20,348 nucleotides of DNA from JARLFX01 sp036404255 (GCA_036404255.1 DASWOP010000288.1:1-20348), one strand, 5' to 3'. Positions 5,884-13,519 are shown, numbered from the stretch's first letter. Numbers and translations are program-made. The notes: generated by a model from the letters alone, not told the origin.

Positions 5884-7614
5884 CTACTTCGCCGCCCTCA
5901 TCATCTGCTCCGCGTGCTTCAGAGATGTTTCCGTCAGCTTCGCTCCGCTCAGCATCCGTGCAATCTCCTGCATCCGTTCCGGATCCGTCATCTGCCGGAC
6001 GCTGGTCCGTGTCCGGCCGTCCTTCTCCGCCTTCTCGATCAGAAAGTGCTGCTCGGCAAACGCCGCGATCTGCGGCAGATGGGTGATGCAGATGACCTGC
6101 TGCCCCTTCGCCAGAGCGCGCAGCTTTTGCCCCACGGCCTCTGCCGCGCGTCCGCCAATGCCAATATCGATCTCGTCAAACACCAGCGTCCGTGGCAGCG
6201 GCATCTTTTTCTTCGATTTGCTCGCCGCGCCCTCTTCCACACTCACCTTCAAAGCCAGCATCACCCGGCTCATCTCGCCGCCCGATGCAATCTCATCCAG
6301 CGGCTTCAGCGGCTCGCCTGCATTGGTGGCAATGCGGCAGGCCACGCTGTCCCATCCATGCGCAGTCCAGAATGAAGTCTCTTTCTGCGCCGCTACTTCG
6401 ATCTCGAAGCGTACCTTCATCGCGAGGTCGTTGATCTGTGCCTCCGCCAGCTTTTCCAGCTTCTTCGCCGCCGCAGTACGTTGAGCCGTCAACTCCTCCG
6501 CCGCCTTCACATACGCCGCCTCGTCCTCAGCCAGCAGTTTGCGCAGCCCTGCCAGAATCGCGTCGCGATTCTCGATCTCGCCCAGCTTCTGCGCGACCTC
6601 TTCCCCGTACGCGATCACCTCGGCCAGCGCTCCCGCCGTCTCGGGCGAGCCACTCTGCCGCGGATTCGCCGCATACTTGCGCTTCAGCTTATCCAGCAGC
6701 GCCAACCGGTCCTCGATCTCTCCCAGCCGCTCCGGCGAGGCATTGATGCTCTCGGCATAATCGCGTGTCGTCGAACTCACGTCCTCCACCACCGCGCGTG
6801 CCGCAATCAACTGCTGCACCGCCTCGGCAAACTTCCCATCGAAGCGCGCCAGCTCCTCCACCTGCTTCAGCGCCGAACGCAGCGCTGCCTCCGCCGAATT
6901 CTCGGATTCATACAGAAACTCGTGCGCGCCCATCGCTGCGGCATAGAGCTTCTCCGCATTCGCCAGAACGCGCTTCTCCGTCTCCAGCAAGGAATCCTCA
7001 TCCGGCCCGGCGATCTGAGCCTGGGCAATCTCCTTCCGCTGGAAGCTCCACAGGTCGGCCATGCGCAACCGGTCCTGTTCCGCGCTCTGCATCTCATCCA
7101 ATTTTTCGCGAGTTGCGTGCCAGGCCGTGTAGGCCGTACTAACCACCGTTATGGCACCGTAAATATCACCGTAACGATCCAGCAATCCTCGTTGTTGCGC
7201 CTGGTCAAATGACCCTAAAGTTTCGCCCTGTGCATGCACCAAAGCCAGCTCTGGCGCTAGTTGTCGCAGCACACACACCGTAGCCGGCTGGTTATTGACG
7301 AAGACGCGCCCCTTACCTCCCGCCGCAATCTCTCGTCTCAGCAGAATCTCCGAGCCTTCCACGTCGATGCCGTTGGCCTCCAGCACACTCTCCGCCCCCG
7401 GTGTCGTCTCGAAAACACAGCTCACCACAGCCTTTTCCGCGCCATGGCGCACCACATCGGCCGAGCCTTTATCGCCCAGCAACAGCGCCAGCGCGTCGAT
7501 CAGGATAGACTTGCCCGCCCCGGTTTCACCCGTCAACAGGTTCAGCCCCGGCCCGAAGCCCGCGACCGCGTGGTCAATCACCGCATAATTTTCCGCCCGC
7601 AGTTCGAGCAGCAT
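5884..7614 (-). CDS. recN: DNA repair protein RecN
   Basis: RecN is an SMC-like ATPase of double-strand-break repair. Walker A GETGAGKS is at residues 29-36. The ABC signature ASGGEMSR is near 443-450. Walker B LVFDEID is near 477-483, followed by GIGGRAAEAVG and the His-switch segment ITHLPQIAAFAE. Between them is a long helical arm (about 160-400, glutamate/alanine-rich) characteristic of RecN. I start at the ATG of MLLELRAENYAV, which has GAGG eight bases upstream and is the family's N-terminus. A TTG nine codons earlier is less likely. The length of 576 residues is near the family norm of about 550-570. It is divergent from tolQ, with 112 bp between the two start codons, and is followed 30 bp later by brnT on the same strand. 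Confidence 0.97.
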   Translation of the reverse strand: MLLELRAENYAVIDHAVAGFGPGLNLLTGETGAGKSILIDALALLLGDKGSADVVRHGAEKAVVSCVFETTPGAESVLEANGIDVEGSEILLRREIAAGGKGRVFVNNQPATVCVLRQLAPELALVHAQGETLGSFDQAQQRGLLDRYGDIYGAITVVSTAYTAWHATREKLDEMQSAEQDRLRMADLWSFQRKEIAQAQIAGPDEDSLLETEKRVLANAEKLYAAAMGAHEFLYESENSAEAALRSALKQVEELARFDGKFAEAVQQLIAARAVVEDVSSTTRDYAESINASPERLGEIEDRLALLDKLKRKYAANPRQSGSPETAGALAEVIAYGEEVAQKLGEIENRDAILAGLRKLLAEDEAAYVKAAEELTAQRTAAAKKLEKLAEAQINDLAMKVRFEIEVAAQKETSFWTAHGWDSVACRIATNAGEPLKPLDEIASGGEMSRVMLALKVSVEEGAASKSKKKMPLPRTLVFDEIDIGIGGRAAEAVGQKLRALAKGQQVICITHLPQIAAFAEQHFLIEKAEKDGRTRTSVRQMTDPERMQEIARMLSGAKLTETSLKHAEQMMRAAK

Positions 7615-7726
7615 CGTGGTTGCCTCAACGTGTGGAATCAACGCGAGGATAGCACGTCTGCCCTGCTATGAACTCACGCCCATCCCCCTCCATCCGCTAC
7701 ACTAATTCTGGAGAGAAACGATACTC

Positions 7727-8527
7727 ATGATGTCTTTACTCGCACTCTTTCTTCAGGACGACTCCCCGCTGGCCGCAGCCCCTGCCTCTGGAGGCACCCT
7801 CACCGGCATACTCGAGATGGTCCGCAACTCCGGCCCCATCGCCTTCGCCGTCCTTATCCTTCTGCTGCTCGCCAGCATCTTTTCCTGGAGCATTATCCTG
7901 TCCAAATGGACGACCTTCAAGCGTGCCCAGGCGCAGTCCGTCCGCTTTCTGCGAGCTTTCCGTAAATCCGGTCGGCTCAATGAGATCGCCTCCGTGGCCG
8001 ACCAGTTCCGCCCCAGCCCACTGGTCAATGTATTCACTGAAATTCACGATGAGTACCAGCGCCAGTCCGGGGGCCGTGGCATGCCGCGCAACCCGCTCGG
8101 GCTGGAACGCGCCGCACAGACCGCCGCCTCTGAAGCCCTGACCGCCATGGAATCCCGCATGACCTGGCTCGCCACCATCGGTGCCATCTCCCCCTTCCTT
8201 GGCCTCTTCGGCACCGTCATGGGCATCATCGATGCCTTCCACGGCCTTGGAGCCTCCGGAACCGCAACCCTGCGCGCCGTCGCCCCCGGCGTCTCCGAAG
8301 CTCTGATCACCACCGCCGCCGGCCTGGTCGTCGCCGTCCCCGCCGTAATCGGCTACAACCAGTTCACCGCCCGCCTGCGTGAGTTCGCTGCCCGCATGGA
8401 CGATTTTGCCCGCGAACTGCTCAACGCGATTGAGAATGCCGCCATGATGCCCGGCGAGATAGCGCCCCCGCAGCCGCTACGGCGAGATCTTCGCAACGAC
8501 ACCGACCTCGATCCGCGGCTTCGATAA
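7727..8527 (+). CDS. tolQ: TolQ/ExbB-family proton channel subunit
   Basis: TolQ is an inner-membrane motor subunit of the Tol-Pal system. With TolR it converts proton-motive force into movement of TolA during cell constriction. The 266 residues show three membrane segments: about 36-57 (IAFAVLILLLLASIFSWSII), 148-172 (ATIGAISPFLGLFGTVMGII) and 187-207 (LITTAAGLVVAVPAVIGY). The conserved P-F-L-G-L-(F/L)-G-T-V-x-G-I block of the MotA/TolQ/ExbB family is present. A cytoplasmic loop of about 90 residues lies between the first two segments. Two tandem ATGs occur; the first has GGAGAG 11 bases upstream. It heads a run of Tol genes, so TolQ is preferred over ExbB. Confidence 0.93.
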   Translation: MMSLLALFLQDDSPLAAAPASGGTLTGILEMVRNSGPIAFAVLILLLLASIFSWSIILSKWTTFKRAQAQSVRFLRAFRKSGRLNEIASVADQFRPSPLVNVFTEIHDEYQRQSGGRGMPRNPLGLERAAQTAASEALTAMESRMTWLATIGAISPFLGLFGTVMGIIDAFHGLGASGTATLRAVAPGVSEALITTAAGLVVAVPAVIGYNQFTARLREFAARMDDFARELLNAIENAAMMPGEIAPPQPLRRDLRNDTDLDPRLR

Positions 8528-8533
8528 AAATTT

Positions 8534-8555
8534 GGCAAAATGTTTTAGTTTTGCC
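8534..8555 (+). other. Stem-loop in the tolQ-tolR gap
   Basis: GGCAAAA (8534-8540) and TTTTGCC (8549-8555) form a perfect 7-bp inverted repeat around the loop TGTTTTAG. It ends two bases before the strong tolR ribosome site GGAAAGGAG (8558-8566). There is no T-run after it, so it is not a standard terminator. Possible roles are control of tolR ribosome loading or protection of a processed mRNA end. Confidence 0.4.
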
Positions 8556-8572
8556 CCGGAAAGGAGCACCAG

Positions 8573-8986
8573 ATGGCCTTCACCAGCAGCACCGGACGCA
8601 CCCAGACTGCACTTGCCGATATCAACATCACTCCGCTGGTAGACGTTGTGCTCGTCCTCCTGCTCATCTTTATGCTCACCGCGCCCGTGCTGCAATCCGG
8701 TATTGACGTAGCCGTCCCCAAGACACGCACGGTGAAAGAACTTACCCAGCAGCGCACCGTCATTACCATCAACAAAAATTCCGAAGTCTTCCTCGGCGAC
8801 ACGCAGATCAATATCAACGAGATCCCCGCGCGTTTGAAAAATATCGGCGGCGATCCGTCGCAAAAGATTGTCTACCTGCGCGCCGATACCAAAGTCAACT
8901 TCGGCGACTTCGCCTCTGTGATGGACGCGGTCAAGCAGGCAGGCATCACCAACATCAGCATTGTCACCCAGCCACTGGAGAAATAA
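8573..8986 (+). CDS. tolR: TolR/ExbD-family motor subunit
   Basis: TolR is the partner of TolQ in the proton-driven motor. The 137 residues have a short cytoplasmic N-terminus, one membrane segment at about 20-42 (ITPLVDVVLVLLLIFMLTAP) and a periplasmic domain of about 90 residues. The conserved proton-carrying aspartate is D24 in the INITPLVD motif. The periplasmic part contains YLRADTKVNFGDFASVMDAVK, the usual ExbD/TolR signature (D-x-x-V-x-(Y/F)-G-x-(V/F)). The GGAAAGGAG ribosome site with 6-base spacing fixes the start. It lies 45 bp after tolQ. Confidence 0.94.
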   Translation: MAFTSSTGRTQTALADINITPLVDVVLVLLLIFMLTAPVLQSGIDVAVPKTRTVKELTQQRTVITINKNSEVFLGDTQININEIPARLKNIGGDPSQKIVYLRADTKVNFGDFASVMDAVKQAGITNISIVTQPLEK

Positions 8987-9007
8987 GCGAACGCAGCGAA
9001 CGAGTCC

Positions 9008-9802
9008 ATGGCCACCCGCATCCATTTCGCGGAGTCTCCCAACACCCTCGGCAGTCCTAACTACGCCGGATCGTTGGTGCTGCACGGCGTTTTCGTGCTT
9101 GGTCTAATCGGCTTTGCCTACGTGCATCACGCCTTCGGGCACGCGTGGGGCGGGGCGGACCAGAGCACCGGCGCCATCCAGGCCAGCTTGGTCAACGCCA
9201 TTCCCCTTCCGCACGACGCTCCGCCGACGGAGAATGTGCTGGCAACGGAAAGTCCCAGCCCGAATCCTACCCCACCAACGCCCGCGCAGGTCGCGAAGCC
9301 GAAGCCCGACGAAATCCCCATCGCAACCAAGGTGAAACCACCCACCAAAGTTGCGGAGCGCACCGCGCCGGAGCCGTTCAAACATCCGCAGCCGGTCCAG
9401 CCGTCGAACCGCATTCCCGGCGGCGAAGCGCCCGGCATCCGCATCCCCGTATCCACCATGCAGCTCTCCACTGGGACGTCCATGATGTCCGTTCCCGCGG
9501 GCGATTTTGGCACCCGCTTCGCCTATTACGTCAACGGCATCAACCGCGCCGTCTCTGGCGCCTGGTGGACGCAGGAGGCAAATCCTGCGCAATCCAATGG
9601 CCACTCCGTCACACTATTGTTTGACGTTTTGCGCGACGGCACCCCCACCAATGTGCGCATCGAGAAATCCAGCAACTCGCCCAGTCTCGATGCCTCCGCT
9701 AAACATGCTCTGCAACGGGTAGACGGCTTCGGCCCCCTGCCAGACGGCTATCGCGGAGACCGCATCACAGTGGAGTACACCTTTGATTACCGGCTTCACT
9801 AA
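9008..9802 (+). CDS. TonB-family transducer in the TolA position
   Basis: This protein probably bridges the TolQ-TolR motor to the outer membrane. Of 264 residues, 21-41 form one membrane helix that starts with the motor-coupling S-x-x-x-H motif (S22 LVL H26) found in TonB and TolA. Residues about 75-150 are rich in proline and lysine (PNPTPPTPAQVAKPKPDE, VKPPTK), a periplasm-spanning linker. Residues about 165-264 are a TonB C-terminal-like domain (VTLLFDVLRDGTPTNVRIEKSSNSPSLDASAKHAL in two parts). The long alanine-rich coiled coil of proteobacterial TolA is absent. It starts 21 bp after tolR, with no strong ribosome site, so coupling to tolR is plausible. A TonB serving nutrient uptake is the alternative, but the operon speaks for a Tol role. 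Confidence 0.82.
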   Translation: MATRIHFAESPNTLGSPNYAGSLVLHGVFVLGLIGFAYVHHAFGHAWGGADQSTGAIQASLVNAIPLPHDAPPTENVLATESPSPNPTPPTPAQVAKPKPDEIPIATKVKPPTKVAERTAPEPFKHPQPVQPSNRIPGGEAPGIRIPVSTMQLSTGTSMMSVPAGDFGTRFAYYVNGINRAVSGAWWTQEANPAQSNGHSVTLLFDVLRDGTPTNVRIEKSSNSPSLDASAKHALQRVDGFGPLPDGYRGDRITVEYTFDYRLH

Positions 9803-9850
9803 CGCCGCCACAACATCTACTCCGCATTTTGCGTCTAACATGGATAGAGA

Positions 9851-11221
9851 ATGATGCAGACCTCGTACACGCAAGCCCGTCGCGGTATTTTCGCTGCACT
9901 ATGCCATTTCACATTGGCTTTCGCCGTCGTTGGGCTGGCCGCTCGGGTACATGCGCAGGACTGGGTCCATATTGAGTCCAGCAACGGAGTGGACCGCATC
10001 CGCGTTGCAGCCGCTGGCTTCAAGCCCCTGACCGCCAATGGCGGAACGCAGGGCTACAAGCACCTTTTTGACACCACCCTCTACACCGATCTGAGCAACG
10101 CCGGCATCTTTGACCTGGTCTCGCAGAGCCTTGCGCCCACGGCCACCCCCGGCAGTCCCTCCGAGATGGTGGTGGCGCAATGGGCCTCAGCCCCCGCGAA
10201 CGCCGCCATGGTTGCCTTTGGCTCGCTCAATGTCATCAGTTCAAATGTGGTGGTCAACGGCTGGCTGTATGACACCAAGAATTTGGTAGATCCCAAGGTT
10301 CTTGGCGCACAATACAGCGAACCAGCTTCAGATGAGTCTGTTCGCCAGATCGCACACCGCTTTGCGGACGAGATCATCCTTCGCCTCGGCGGCGGTCTGC
10401 CCGGTATCGCCGAGACCCACATCTATTACGTCAATGCTCGTGGCGGCAACAAGGAAATCTGGGCGATGGACTACGACGGCCAATCGCAGCACCAGGTCAC
10501 CCACCTCGGCGCCGTCTCGCTCTCGCCGCGCATCTCGCCAGACGGCAACCGTCTCGCTTTCGCCTCACTCGGCCGCGACGGCTGGAACATCCGGGTCTTC
10601 TCCATATTGCTCGGGCGCATGGTAGGCTTCCCTGCTCTGGGTGGCACCAATCTCTCTCCTGCGTGGTCGTCTGACGGACGCCAGCTGGCCTTCTCTTCCT
10701 CGCGCACAGGGGACCCGGAGATCTATGTCTCCGACGCAACGGGCGGCGGTCTGCGCCGGATTACCTCGTACCGTGGCCCCGATGTTTCGCCCGTCTGGAA
10801 CCCACGTACCAACTCCCAGATTGCATGGATCAGCGGCCGCACTGGCCTGCCGCAGCTTTACATCATGGACACGGACGGAACAAACGTACAGCGCCTGACA
10901 GACGGCGGTTATGCCACCTCGCCGTCGTGGTCGCCCAACGGCCAGTTCCTCGCCTTTGCATGGGATCGCAAGTACGGCCCAGGCGCTCCCGGCGGACAGG
11001 ATATCTACGTGATGGAGGTCTCCACCAAGAAGTGGATTCAACTCACGCATGATGCCGGCCGTTGTGACTTCCCATCCTGGTCGCCAGACGGACGGCATAT
11101 CGTATTTGAGAGCGTCTCGGGCAAGAATTCGGCGATTTGGACCATGCTCGCCGACGGCACCGGGCGCCATAAGCTTACCTCCAGCGGCGGCGATAGCATG
11201 CCCAACTGGAGTTGGAAGTAG
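9851..11221 (+). CDS. tolB: Periplasmic beta-propeller protein TolB
   Basis: TolB is the periplasmic partner of Pal. The 456 residues begin with a signal peptide (hydrophobic core about 12-31) with a likely cut after A35 in ARVHA-QDW. Residues about 37-210 form the N-terminal alpha/beta domain (YTDLSNAGIFDLV, ADEIILRLGGGLPGIAETHIYYV). Residues about 225-455 carry at least five PD40 propeller repeats: SPRISPDGNRLAFAS, SPAWSSDGRQLAFSS, SPVWNPRTNSQIAWIS, SPSWSPNGQFLAFAW and FPSWSPDGRHIVFES. Tandem ATGs occur at 9851 and 9854; the ribosome site is weak (GGATAGAG, adjacent). It lies 48 bp after the TonB-like gene and 91 bp before pal. Confidence 0.95.
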   Translation: MMQTSYTQARRGIFAALCHFTLAFAVVGLAARVHAQDWVHIESSNGVDRIRVAAAGFKPLTANGGTQGYKHLFDTTLYTDLSNAGIFDLVSQSLAPTATPGSPSEMVVAQWASAPANAAMVAFGSLNVISSNVVVNGWLYDTKNLVDPKVLGAQYSEPASDESVRQIAHRFADEIILRLGGGLPGIAETHIYYVNARGGNKEIWAMDYDGQSQHQVTHLGAVSLSPRISPDGNRLAFASLGRDGWNIRVFSILLGRMVGFPALGGTNLSPAWSSDGRQLAFSSSRTGDPEIYVSDATGGGLRRITSYRGPDVSPVWNPRTNSQIAWISGRTGLPQLYIMDTDGTNVQRLTDGGYATSPSWSPNGQFLAFAWDRKYGPGAPGGQDIYVMEVSTKKWIQLTHDAGRCDFPSWSPDGRHIVFESVSGKNSAIWTMLADGTGRHKLTSSGGDSMPNWSWK

Positions 11222-11251
11222 TTTTAGTTTTTGTTGTTCAGCCTCGGATGC

Positions 11252-11280
11252 TGTCCTTCTGAGCGTAGCGAGATCTGCTT
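11252..11280. repeat. Second copy of the dispersed TTCTGA...GCGA repeat
   Basis: CTGTCCTTCTGAGCGTAGCG continues into AGATCTGC in the tolB-pal gap. It shares the TGTC(A/C)TTCTGA start, the central GCG-AGCGA pattern and the trailing ATCT with the copy at 1762-1807, but it is shorter. It lies 33 bases before the pal start codon, so it would be in the mRNA leader between two operon genes. Confidence 0.45.
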
Positions 11281-11312
11281 TTATACCGCGCAATTCGCGC
11301 CAAGGAGCCACT

Positions 11313-12077
11313 ATGAATGTTTCAATACTTTCCTTCCGTAAACTTTCTCTGCTTGCCGCAGTTGCGGCAGGGTTGGCCGGCGTTGCCGGCTGCCACCACA
11401 GAAACTCCATGCCGATCAACACCACGCCGGATAGCGCTCCCGTCGCTGGTCCAGCGCCCACGGCCACATTCACGGCCGATCCCATGGCCATTGATCTCGG
11501 CCAGTCCGTGGTGCTGAACTGGCGCACGCAAAACGCCACCACCGTTACGATTGATGGCATCGGCAATGTGAACTTGAACGGCACCACCAACGCATCGCCC
11601 AGCACCTCCACCAACTTCCACCTGACCGCCACCGGCCCGGGCGGAAGCACGGAGGCCAATGTGCGCGTGACCGTGCGCGTTCCCGAGGTTCCGGCTGCAC
11701 CCGCTGCGGGCCCTGAGGATCTGACCAGCGAGCAGCTCTTTCATCAGAACGTGCAGGACATCTTCTTTGACTATGACAGCGCGGAGCTTCGCGCTGACGC
11801 TGCCACTTCGATCACACAGGCTGCAGCCTTCCTGACCGCGCATCCTACAGCCAAAGTCGTGATCGGTGGCTACTGCGATGATCGCGGCTCGGCTGAGTAC
11901 AACCTGGCACTGGGCGAAACCCGCGCCAACGCAGCCAAGAGCGGTCTGGTAGCCGCAGGCGTTCCGGCTTCGCGCCTGCGCGTGATCAGCTATGGCAAGG
12001 AGAAGCAGTTCTGCACCGATGAGACCGAGGCCTGCTGGCAACAGAATCGCCGGGCACAGTTCTCGCTGGACCGCTAA
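11313..12077 (+). CDS. pal: Peptidoglycan-associated lipoprotein Pal with an added beta domain
   Basis: Pal is anchored in the outer membrane and grips peptidoglycan. The lipobox V-A-G-C gives lipidation at C27 after a typical signal peptide. The OmpA-like domain fills about 140-254: DIFFDYDSAELR, VVIGGYCDDRGSAEYNLALG, RANAAKSGLVAAGVPASRL and QNRRAQFSL. Between them, residues about 48-125 look like an Ig-like or similar beta-sandwich (TFTADPMAIDLGQSVVLNW, then NATTVTIDGIG and STNFHLTATGPGGSTEANVRVTV in two parts). Most Pal proteins lack this part, which explains the 254-residue length against about 170. The start is set by AAGGAG 5 bases upstream of the ATG. The frame is open 264 bases further into tolB, but that overlap is out of frame with tolB and not protein-like. 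Confidence 0.94.
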   Translation: MNVSILSFRKLSLLAAVAAGLAGVAGCHHRNSMPINTTPDSAPVAGPAPTATFTADPMAIDLGQSVVLNWRTQNATTVTIDGIGNVNLNGTTNASPSTSTNFHLTATGPGGSTEANVRVTVRVPEVPAAPAAGPEDLTSEQLFHQNVQDIFFDYDSAELRADAATSITQAAAFLTAHPTAKVVIGGYCDDRGSAEYNLALGETRANAAKSGLVAAGVPASRLRVISYGKEKQFCTDETEACWQQNRRAQFSLDR

Positions 12078-12098
12078 GCCCCACGCCATACCAACCAT

Positions 12099-12130
12099 GA
12101 CAGGGGCCCATTGTGGCCCCTGTCGTTTTG
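12099..12130 (+). terminator. Intrinsic terminator after pal
   Basis: GACAGGGGCC (12099-12108) pairs perfectly with GGCCCCTGTC (12115-12124) around the 6-base loop CATTGT. It is followed by GTTTTG, a short T-run. The 10-bp GC-rich stem starts 22 bases after the pal stop codon. It should end or reduce transcription before cpoB. Confidence 0.75.
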
Positions 12131-12169
12131 CCTCGCAATTCAGCTAAACTTGCATCGGGGAACCAATTT

Positions 12170-13114
12170 ATGACGATTCGACGCTCGCTTCTCCTCACCT
12201 CCGCCCTGCTTCTCACCACCGCCATGCCGGCCTTTGCCGTGAACAAAGACATGGTGCAGCTGCAGACTCAGGTGCAGACGCTGCAGGATGCCGTAGCGCG
12301 CCTGCAGCAGTCCAATGATGAGCGCATGGGCGTGCTCAAAGACCTGGTGCAACAGACCGCCGACGCCGTGAACAAGATGAGCGTCAGCACGGATTCACTG
12401 CAGAAGTCGATGTCAGCACAACAAGAAGCGCAGAACGGCAAGATCGACCAGATCTCCGGCCAGATCCAGTCGCTCAACGACTCCATTGACGAGTTGAAGG
12501 CACAGATGGGACGCCTGACTAAAGCGATGCAGGACATCCAGTCGCAGCAGCAGTCCATTAACGCCAGCATGAGCTCCATACCCGCCTCTGGCGCTTCCGC
12601 TACGGGAGTTGGAGCCGCACCAGCCGACAGCACCACCCCGCCGCCAGCCAACCCCATTCCAGACATCATGCCCCAGGCCACTACGCCCAAAGGACGCCGC
12701 TCCGCACAACCTGCGGCCACCAATGCACCACCGGTTGAGCAGCTCTACCAGACCGCCTATGGCGACTACAACTCCGGCAAGAATGCTCTCGCCTCAACAG
12801 AATTTGCTGACGTAGTGAAGTATTACCCGGATAACAATCTTGCAGGCAACGCGCACTTCTACATGGGCGAGATCCTGATGAAGCAGAACAAGCCCGGTCC
12901 CGCCGCGAAGGAATATGACAAGGTGCTGGAGCAGTATCCCGGCAACAGCAAGATTCCCGCATCGCAGCTGCATAAGGCCAATGCGCTCATCGCCATCCGG
13001 CAGACTGATGCCGGCATCCGCGAGCTGCGCTCGCTCATCCAGCGCTATCCGAATTCTCCGGAGGCCGTAGCCGCCCGCGCCAAGCTTAATTCCCTGGGAG
13101 CACGCTCCCGGTAG
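12170..13114 (+). CDS. cpoB: CpoB/YbgF-like periplasmic coiled-coil TPR protein
   Basis: CpoB coordinates Tol-Pal activity with peptidoglycan synthesis at the division site. The 314 residues start with a signal peptide cut after A23 (AFA-VNKD). Residues about 25-135 are a glutamine-rich coiled coil that drives trimerisation in the family. A proline/serine/threonine-rich linker spans about 136-188. Residues about 189-308 hold TPR repeats (AYGDYNSGKNALASTEFADVV, FYMGEILMKQNKPGPAAKEYDKVLEQYP and AIRQTDAGIRELRSLIQRYP in pieces). The coiled coil is longer than in the E. coli protein, which totals about 260 residues. The ATG at 12170 has GGGGAA seven bases upstream. An in-frame GTG at 12113 lies inside the terminator stem and is rejected. 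It is separated from pal by that terminator. Confidence 0.9.
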   Translation: MTIRRSLLLTSALLLTTAMPAFAVNKDMVQLQTQVQTLQDAVARLQQSNDERMGVLKDLVQQTADAVNKMSVSTDSLQKSMSAQQEAQNGKIDQISGQIQSLNDSIDELKAQMGRLTKAMQDIQSQQQSINASMSSIPASGASATGVGAAPADSTTPPPANPIPDIMPQATTPKGRRSAQPAATNAPPVEQLYQTAYGDYNSGKNALASTEFADVVKYYPDNNLAGNAHFYMGEILMKQNKPGPAAKEYDKVLEQYPGNSKIPASQLHKANALIAIRQTDAGIRELRSLIQRYPNSPEAVAARAKLNSLGARSR

Positions 13115-13214
13115 GCAGCGCAATTTCCCTGGAGTATAGTTTTGGTGTTCGCACAACTCGGCTCTCTTCCCCGCTATCTTACTTAGTGTCCAGGAAAGCA
13201 GAGGAGATTCTTAT

Positions 13215-13421
13215 ATGCCGCAGACCATTCCACCGCGTCACGACAGTGACATCAAGAAGGGTGCCTTCGAAACCGAAGAGCCGCCAAACGGTCGCGTCTC
13301 CGATGAGACCAACACTTCCATGGCTGGACAGATTGGCCATCGCAACCAGCCTGAAGAGGCGCAGGGCGAAGATACTGACTTTCCTGAGCCAGATGCGCAA
13401 GGCGAGCACTCTGGCCAGTAA
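13215..13421 (+). CDS. Small hydrophilic protein of unknown function (68 residues)
   Basis: I do not recognise this family. The protein has no cysteine or tryptophan and only three phenylalanine/leucine-type hydrophobics of note. It is rich in Glu, Asp, Gln, Pro, Gly and Ser (GRVSDETNTS, NQPEEAQGEDTDFPEPDAQG), so it is probably intrinsically disordered and acidic. That it is a real gene is supported by an excellent ribosome site, GAGGAG, eight bases before the ATG (13201-13206), and by a strong terminator starting 20 bases after the stop codon. It follows cpoB by 100 bp on the same strand. Composition resembles small stress or desiccation-type hydrophilic proteins, but that is only a loose comparison. 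Confidence 0.65.
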   Translation: MPQTIPPRHDSDIKKGAFETEEPPNGRVSDETNTSMAGQIGHRNQPEEAQGEDTDFPEPDAQGEHSGQ

Positions 13422-13441
13422 TATTTCATGAGCATCACCCA

Positions 13442-13482
13442 AAAATAAAGAGGCCTCGGATCATCCGAGGCCTCTTTATTTT
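13442..13482. terminator. Bidirectional intrinsic terminator between convergent genes
   Basis: A perfect 19-bp inverted repeat has arms at 13442-13460 and 13464-13482 and the 3-base loop TCA. The core GAGGCCTCGGA/TCCGAGGCCTC is GC-rich and the outer parts are AAAATAAA and TTTATTTT. Each strand therefore has a GC stem ending in a T-run. It lies between the 68-residue gene (plus strand) and korB (minus strand), which converge here, so it should stop transcription from both sides. Confidence 0.93.
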
Positions 13483-13519
13483 GTCTCTGCGAGTGTGAAG
13501 TGGTCATTCCGTCCAGCCT

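Noticed and set aside
7675..7710. TACACT as a tolQ -10 promoter box
   Set aside because: No -35 hexamer at acceptable spacing was found, so the match alone does not support a promoter.
13091..13111. GGGAGC-AC-GCTCCC hairpin at the end of cpoB
   Set aside because: It lies within the last codons, has a tight loop and no T-run, so it is not supported as a terminator.
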